Shown: positions 55,957 through 60,811 of the stretch, in pieces
Layout of the letters: every line of letters starts with the position of its first letter
Numbering within the stretch: the stretch's first letter is position 1
Origin: a virus
Direction: 5' to 3' (one strand)
Length of the DNA: 60,811 nt
Virus record (IMG/VR): IMGVR_UViG_3300009049_000004
Span: 1 to 60,811 of that record
Notes under the pieces: generated by a model
What the model was told of the DNA's origin: nothing
Seen by the model: only the letters and a program-made list of their open reading frames with translations
Database searches by the model: none
Position numbers and translations under genes: made by a program

Positions 55957-57891
55957 ATGGCTTTTTCCGTAAGTCCTTCTGTTATCGTTCGAGAAGTGGA
56001 CGCCTCACAGGCAGTGCCAGCCATTGCGAATCCACCTGCTGCTATAGCAGGTGTATTTAGATGGGGTCCAACAAACGAACCGATACTTATATCATCGGAA
56101 AACCAACTCGTAGATCGATTTGGTGCACCAAATAATAACAATTACGAAACATTTTTTGTAGCTTCAGATTTTCTGTCATACTCGAACGCGTTATACGTTG
56201 TTCGTGCTGATGATGGATCAGTAACTGCTAACTCAACAACAATAGTAAGAGATGGTAATAACGACATTATTCCTGAATCTTCTACATTCGGAGCTTTTGA
56301 AGCTAAATATCCTGGAGAATTAGGTAACTCGTTAGAAGTTACTTGGGTATCTTCTACTGGTTTTGAAAATGACTGGAGAGAAGTAGGGGAAATTCAGCAA
56401 AACAAAGTTTCAAACTCAGCAATCGCGCAAACAATTTCATTTAACAGCAATGCCATGACTTTAGAAACAGGCAACACTGATCAATTGACTGCACTTACAG
56501 CGGGCGATGTCTTAGTCGTAGGTAACGATTCAATCGGTTATCAAGAATTAAGAGTGGCAAGTTTCACAGAAACTGCGGTTTCTGCTGAATCAGTACCTGG
56601 AGATGCTAACACAGCATTCATAGCGCTATATCAATACGACGTTTCGTTTTCAAACAAATACACTTTAGCTGAAACTAGTTTAAATAAGCTTGAGCTTACT
56701 AGAAAATGGCAACATGGTTCTAATTTCTCTAGAAAGCCAGACGCTAATCACATTCACGTAGCGGTTATTGACGCAGGTGGAGCAATTTCTGGTACTAAAG
56801 GATTTATGCTAGAGAAATTTGAAAATATTTCAACAACCGTAGGTGCAGTTTCACCGCAAGGTTTAACTAACTACTACAATACAGTAATTGACAACTTCTC
56901 TGAATGGGTAAAACTTGCAAACACTAGTGTTATCGGTACTGCTGCTACTGCTCTTTCAAAATATGAAGTAATGGCCGATGGTACAGATGCAACAACCGAA
57001 ACTACTGCAACTCTTGCACATCTTGGTTTAGCATTAGATACTCTTAAAAGCGCTAACGAAATTGATATCTCGTTTGTTCTTCAAGGTAAAGGCGATGATG
57101 CAGCAACAAGAGCAAATTATATTGTTTCTAACATTTGCGAAACAAGAAAAGATTGCGTAGCTTTCATCTCACCATCTAAAGAAGCAGTTGTTGACGAGTT
57201 AAAAACAAATGCTAAGCTAACAAAGGCAATTGCATATCGTAACAAAGTTCAAAATTCATCTTATATGTTCGTTGATAGCGGTTACAAATATCGTTACGAC
57301 AAATATAATGACATGTATCGTTGGACGCCGTTAAACGGTGATATGGCTGGTCTTGCTGCTAGAGTAGAAGCATGGGAATCACCTGCTGGATTTAGAAAAG
57401 GCGTAATTAAGAACGTAGTTAAACTAGCATTTAACCCAAATAAAACAATGAGAGATGCGCTATACGGTGCAGATATTAACCCCGTAATGTCGCAAGTAGG
57501 TCAAGGAATTGTACTATTTGGAGATAAAACTGGTTTAGGTCTAGCATCTGCTTTCGATCGTTTAAATGTTCGCAGATTGTTTATTGCAGTAGAAAAATCT
57601 ATCGCAACAGCAGCTCAAAGCTTCTTGTTTGAACTGAATGATGAATTCACTCAAACACAGTTTAAAAACATTGTTGATCCGTTCTTACGTGATATCCAGG
57701 GAAGAAGGGGTATTATTGATTACCGAGTAATCAGTGACTCAACTGTTAACACTCCTGAGGTAATTGACCAAAATAAATTCCGCGCAAGCATATTCATCAA
57801 ACCAGCTCGTTCTATTAACGTTATCGAATTAACATTCGTTGCAACTAGAACCGGTATTGAATTTGATGAAATTGTTGGTCAGTTAACGTAA
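55957..57891 (+). CDS. 18: Tail sheath protein gp18
   Basis: This encodes 644 residues (T4 gp18 is 659). The N-terminus (VSPSVIVREVDAS, then AIAGVFRWGPTNEP) and the C-terminus (RSINVIELTFVATRTGIEFD) are diagnostic of T4-like sheath proteins. Middle segments include GVIKNVVKLAFNPNKTMRDA and GLGLASAFDRLNVRRLFI. Many copies form the contractile sheath around the gp19 tube. The gene follows a late promoter and strong ribosome site. Confidence 0.96.
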   Translation: MAFSVSPSVIVREVDASQAVPAIANPPAAIAGVFRWGPTNEPILISSENQLVDRFGAPNNNNYETFFVASDFLSYSNALYVVRADDGSVTANSTTIVRDGNNDIIPESSTFGAFEAKYPGELGNSLEVTWVSSTGFENDWREVGEIQQNKVSNSAIAQTISFNSNAMTLETGNTDQLTALTAGDVLVVGNDSIGYQELRVASFTETAVSAESVPGDANTAFIALYQYDVSFSNKYTLAETSLNKLELTRKWQHGSNFSRKPDANHIHVAVIDAGGAISGTKGFMLEKFENISTTVGAVSPQGLTNYYNTVIDNFSEWVKLANTSVIGTAATALSKYEVMADGTDATTETTATLAHLGLALDTLKSANEIDISFVLQGKGDDAATRANYIVSNICETRKDCVAFISPSKEAVVDELKTNAKLTKAIAYRNKVQNSSYMFVDSGYKYRYDKYNDMYRWTPLNGDMAGLAARVEAWESPAGFRKGVIKNVVKLAFNPNKTMRDALYGADINPVMSQVGQGIVLFGDKTGLGLASAFDRLNVRRLFIAVEKSIATAAQSFLFELNDEFTQTQFKNIVDPFLRDIQGRRGIIDYRVISDSTVNTPEVIDQNKFRASIFIKPARSINVIELTFVATRTGIEFDEIVGQLT

Positions 57892-57897
57892 TAAATA
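57890..57897 (+). promoter_or_regulatory. Possible weak late promoter before gp19 (AATAAATA)
   Basis: A seven-of-eight match to TATAAATA overlaps the gp18 stop, 24 bases before the gp19 ATG. Spacing fits the exact late promoters of the window. Confidence 0.35.
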
Positions 57898-57920
57898 GAA
57901 TAAGATAAAGGAGAAACAAC

Positions 57921-58454
57921 ATGGCATTCAATATCAACCAGTTCAAGTCAGAACTCGTCGGTGGCGGTGCACGTCCAACGCTCTTCCAATGTCAAATCAC
58001 AAACCCAATTGCTCCAGAAGCCGATATTAAAGTACCATTTATGATACGAGCGGCAGGAATTCCAGAATCAGTTCTGGGGCAATTTACGGTTCCATACTTT
58101 GGCCGTCAGGTCAAATATGCAGGTGATAGGGTGTTCGCAGATTGGAACGTGACTGTTATCAATGACGAAGACTTTGCTATTCGTAACGCGATGGAAGCAT
58201 GGTCTAACGCAATAAACTCGCATGACTCTAATACTAGAGCCTTGCCACAAACTTATAAGTCAACTGGACAAATTACTCAGTTCAGTAAAGATGGTTCAAT
58301 TCTTAGAACGTACATTTTCGAAGGCATGTATCCAATCAATATCGATGGTATTGCAATGGATTGGTCACAAAGTGATACAATCGAAGAATTTGGAATGACC
58401 TTCCAATACGACTTATGGCGCGTTGAGGGTAACACCGGCGTTCCAACTACATAA
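57921..58454 (+). CDS. 19: Tail tube protein gp19
   Basis: This encodes 177 residues (T4 gp19 is 163), after an AAAGGAGAAACAAC ribosome site. Typical motifs are NINQFKSELVGGGARPTLFQ at the N-terminus, FMIRAAGIPESVLGQFTVPY with FGRQVKYAGDR, VINDEDFAIRNAMEAWSNAI and DIDGIAMDWSQ-like near the end. It stacks as hexamers to form the inner tail tube. Confidence 0.96.
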   Translation: MAFNINQFKSELVGGGARPTLFQCQITNPIAPEADIKVPFMIRAAGIPESVLGQFTVPYFGRQVKYAGDRVFADWNVTVINDEDFAIRNAMEAWSNAINSHDSNTRALPQTYKSTGQITQFSKDGSILRTYIFEGMYPINIDGIAMDWSQSDTIEEFGMTFQYDLWRVEGNTGVPTT

Positions 58455-58477
58455 TTATATAATTAGAAAGTGATAAA

Positions 58478-60001
58478 ATGAAAATTTTTGGTTTTGATAT
58501 CAAGAGAGACGGCGAAGAGAAGGAGCAATTTGTTCCTTCTTCTTTCGCTGAACCTCAAAACGACGATGGAGCTATCACTGTTGGTAATGCAATGGGTGGC
58601 TTCTATAGTACGTTGTTGGACATGGAAGGTTCGGCTAAGACTGAATCTGAATTAGTGACTAAATACAGAGGATTAGCGCACCAACCAGAAATTGCACAAG
58701 CTGTTGATGAAATCGTCAATGAAGCGATTAGTGTTGATACAGATGAAAAAGTAGTAGAGATTATTCTCGACGATACCGATCTTCCAGATAAAATTAAAAA
58801 ACGAATTAGCGAAGTGTTTGATGAGGTTCTTTCTCTATTAGACTTTAGTAACACAGCTTATGATACGTTTTCAAAATTTTATGTAGACGGCAGAATCAAT
58901 TATCACATTATTATTGACAACGAAAAAATCGAAGAAGGTATTAAAGAATTACGTTACGTAGATCCTCGTAAATTAAAACTTATTCGTGAAGTCGATAAGA
59001 GAGAAAAAGATCCGCACTCTGGTATTCCAGTCAAAAAAGTTAAAAGCGAATACTATATGTATTCAGAAAACGGATTTGGTTCTGATAAGAGTGGAGCACA
59101 AGGCGGAACACAAGGATATAGAATTTCAAAAGATTCTGTAGCAAGAATTACTTCAGGTCAAATGAATGAAAACAATTCTTTAGTCTTATCATACTTACAT
59201 CCTTCAATTAAACCACTTAATCAGTTAAGGATGTTAGAAGATGCAACAGTCATTTATACTCTTACTAGAGCTCCTGAGAGAAGAATCTTCTATATTGATG
59301 TCGGTAACTTACCTAAGTCGAAAGCTGAACAATATCTAAGAGATATGATGGTTCGTCATAAAAACAAGCTACAATATAATTCATCTACAGGTGAAATTAC
59401 AGACGCTCGTAAAATGATGACAATGACTGAAGATTTTTGGTTCCCACGTCGTGGTGGTGAACGTTCAACTGAAGTTGATACATTAGCAGGTGGTACATCT
59501 CAAGCTTTAAGTTCTGATGAGAATATGCAGTACTTTCAACGTAAACTATATAAATCGTTAAAAGTTCCTATCTCAAGACTTGAACCTGAGTCAATGGCTA
59601 CATTCGGCAGATCTTCTGAAATTACAAGAGATGAGTTAAAATTTAGTAAATTTGTACAAAGATTGAGAGCAAGATTTTCTCAACTGTTTACGAATATATT
59701 AGAAAAGCAATTAATTCTTACAGGCATGCTAACTCCTGAAGAATTTGCTGAAATTAAAAATCTAATTCGTTACGACTTCGTTGTAGATAACTATTTTACT
59801 GAGCTAAAAGAAGCTGAGATAACTAGAGAAAGACTTACAACACTGCGTGAAGTTGAAGAACATGTAGGCACATACTACTCAAGAGAGTGGGTGCTTAAAA
59901 ATGTACTCCGCATGTCAGAAGAAGAAATGGATGATATGAAAGAACAAATAGAAGCTGAACTCAAGGAAAATCCTCCTGAGGAAGCTCCTGAAGAAGAATA
60001 A
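58478..60001 (+). CDS. 20: Portal vertex protein gp20
   Basis: This encodes 507 residues (T4 gp20 is 524). Diagnostic segments are ELVTKYRGLAHQPEIAQAVD, EIVNEAISVD, LEDATVIYTLTRAPERRIFY, IDVGNLPKSKAEQYL, FWFPRRGGERSTEVDTLAGG and FVQRLRARFSQLFT. The C-terminus is acidic. It forms the dodecameric portal through which gp17 packages DNA. It follows gp19 by 23 bases. Confidence 0.96.
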   Translation: MKIFGFDIKRDGEEKEQFVPSSFAEPQNDDGAITVGNAMGGFYSTLLDMEGSAKTESELVTKYRGLAHQPEIAQAVDEIVNEAISVDTDEKVVEIILDDTDLPDKIKKRISEVFDEVLSLLDFSNTAYDTFSKFYVDGRINYHIIIDNEKIEEGIKELRYVDPRKLKLIREVDKREKDPHSGIPVKKVKSEYYMYSENGFGSDKSGAQGGTQGYRISKDSVARITSGQMNENNSLVLSYLHPSIKPLNQLRMLEDATVIYTLTRAPERRIFYIDVGNLPKSKAEQYLRDMMVRHKNKLQYNSSTGEITDARKMMTMTEDFWFPRRGGERSTEVDTLAGGTSQALSSDENMQYFQRKLYKSLKVPISRLEPESMATFGRSSEITRDELKFSKFVQRLRARFSQLFTNILEKQLILTGMLTPEEFAEIKNLIRYDFVVDNYFTELKEAEITRERLTTLREVEEHVGTYYSREWVLKNVLRMSEEEMDDMKEQIEAELKENPPEEAPEEE

Positions 60002-60023
60002 ACAAGAACAAACTATAATATTG

Positions 60024-60031
60024 TATAAATA
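60024..60031 (+). promoter_or_regulatory. T4-type late promoter after gp20
   Basis: Exact TATAAATA 25 bases before the ATG at 60056. Confidence 0.78.
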
Positions 60032-60055
60032 TAGAAAAGATTAACCGGGAGAAAA

Positions 60056-60811
60056 ATGATGAAATCATTTAGAGCTATAGTGTCAGAGGTTGCGCAACCT
60101 CGAGGACCAGAAGAAAAGAAGTTTAAGGATATGCATTCTTATGAAACTAAGTCTCATCCTGTTGCGCCCGACGCTGTATTTACCGGTGCCATTGGCGCTG
60201 ATGATTTACCTAAAGTAAAAGCAAAACGCAAAGCTGACCAAGAAGGTGATGTAAACTACGACAAGCAATTCAAAGAATCATATGGATCAACTATGGTTTG
60301 TAAAGATTGCGGCGATGAATTTGGTAAACCAACACCAGGCAATGGCTGTACTAATGATTGTAACGATAAAAATGAAAATTGTTGGATGCCAAAAGAACAA
60401 TATCTTGCTGCTCAGACGACTAAAGAAGAAGCTGAAGTTAACGAATTGTCTAAAAAAGCTCTAGGTAACTATATTAAAACAGCATCTAATGACGCCGCTG
60501 ACCACGCTCAAGATACAGGCAAACATTATGGCAACAAAGCGAACTATAAAGCCTTTTTGAGTTCTTGGGAGAGAGAAAAACGCCGTAAGGGTGTGAATAT
60601 GGCCGTCAACAAATTGGCTAAAGAAGAATTAGAGTTAGAAATTAACGAAGATTTAACAATGGTTTCTCGTCAACCACACCCAAAAGGTGGTCACATTGTA
60701 ACTTTAATCGATAAGAACGGTAAGAAAGTTGTTCGTCACCTTAACAACGGTAAAGTTAAAGACATAAAAAATGTTAAAGATATGAAATCAGAAGAAACTC
60801 AACTTGACGAA
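60056..60811 (+). CDS. Probable prohead-core/capsid-assembly protein with zinc-ribbon-like Cys motif (3' end outside window)
   Basis: The frame is open from the ATG at 60056 (or the adjacent 60059) to the end of the window, so at least 252 residues are encoded. The ribosome site is GGGAGAA. The start MMKSFRAIVSE resembles the N-termini of scaffold or core proteins that sit between gp20 and gp21 in T4-like phages. Residues ~85-112 contain a CKDCG knuckle and more Cys (GCTNDC, NCW) that could bind zinc. ELSKKALGNYIK at ~137 is a motif seen in several marine T4-like phage proteins. A later strand pair is HPKGGHIVTLIDKNGKKVVR. The role is inferred mainly from position. Confidence 0.65.
   Translation, partial: MMKSFRAIVSEVAQPRGPEEKKFKDMHSYETKSHPVAPDAVFTGAIGADDLPKVKAKRKADQEGDVNYDKQFKESYGSTMVCKDCGDEFGKPTPGNGCTNDCNDKNENCWMPKEQYLAAQTTKEEAEVNELSKKALGNYIKTASNDAADHAQDTGKHYGNKANYKAFLSSWEREKRRKGVNMAVNKLAKEELELEINEDLTMVSRQPHPKGGHIVTLIDKNGKKVVRHLNNGKVKDIKNVKDMKSEETQLDE

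Noticed and set aside
1-60811. tRNA genes, integrase, attachment sites, insertion sequences
   Set aside because: I saw no cloverleaf-like segments, recombinase motifs or terminal inverted repeats while reading the intergenic gaps.

Overview
The window is an AT-rich stretch of a T4-like (Straboviridae/marine-myovirus type) bacteriophage genome. The right third carries the canonical T4 virion order gp13-gp14-gp15-gp16-gp17-gp18-gp19-gp20 (neck, tail completion, terminase, sheath, tube, portal). The left half is a set of giant tail-fibre/structural genes of the style seen in marine T4-like phages. T4-type late promoters (TATAAATA) stand in front of most transcription units, which fits late, virion-assembly genes. 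No photosynthesis, integrase, tRNA or replication genes are visible, so the host cannot be read from this window; the low GC and fibre style suggest a marine bacterium.

Layout. 1-15187: a 5'-truncated giant repeat fibre, a small overlapping protein, and a collagen-like Gly-X-Gln fibre with an S74-type C-terminal chaperone, closed by a clear intrinsic terminator. 15248-21908: a late promoter, a small Ig-like protein and two fibre proteins. 21915-38835: a late promoter, a ~2856-residue distal-type fibre, then a tightly overlapping run of nine genes: two paralogous ~140-residue proteins ending in three CHxS tetrapeptides plus TSRGRR-type tail, a radical SAM protein, two unknown proteins and four more radical SAM proteins. 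38794-44329 (minus strand): a second overlapping run from its own late promoter: cupin, three radical SAM proteins, an unknown small protein, a fourth radical SAM protein and a conserved unknown. 44357-48814: 2OG-Fe(II) oxygenase, two small paralogous proteins, a GH130-like beta-propeller, a TPR-FkbM-type methyltransferase and a cytidylyltransferase-cupin fusion. 48878-60811: small structural proteins, then gp13 to gp20 and the start of a probable prohead/capsid-assembly gene cut by the window end.

The striking content is nine radical SAM proteins in 12.5 kb of a phage structural region. The five plus-strand ones form one paralogous family with an unusual GPTD motif where the GGEP motif normally lies, and they follow directly on two small fibre-associated proteins with a Cys/His repeat tail. 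I infer, but cannot prove from sequence, that this is a virus-encoded peptide-modification system acting on fibre-tip proteins; a metal-binding tip without modification is the main alternative. No gene-free stretch exceeds 300 bases; the longest gaps are about 100 bases and hold promoters or the terminator.
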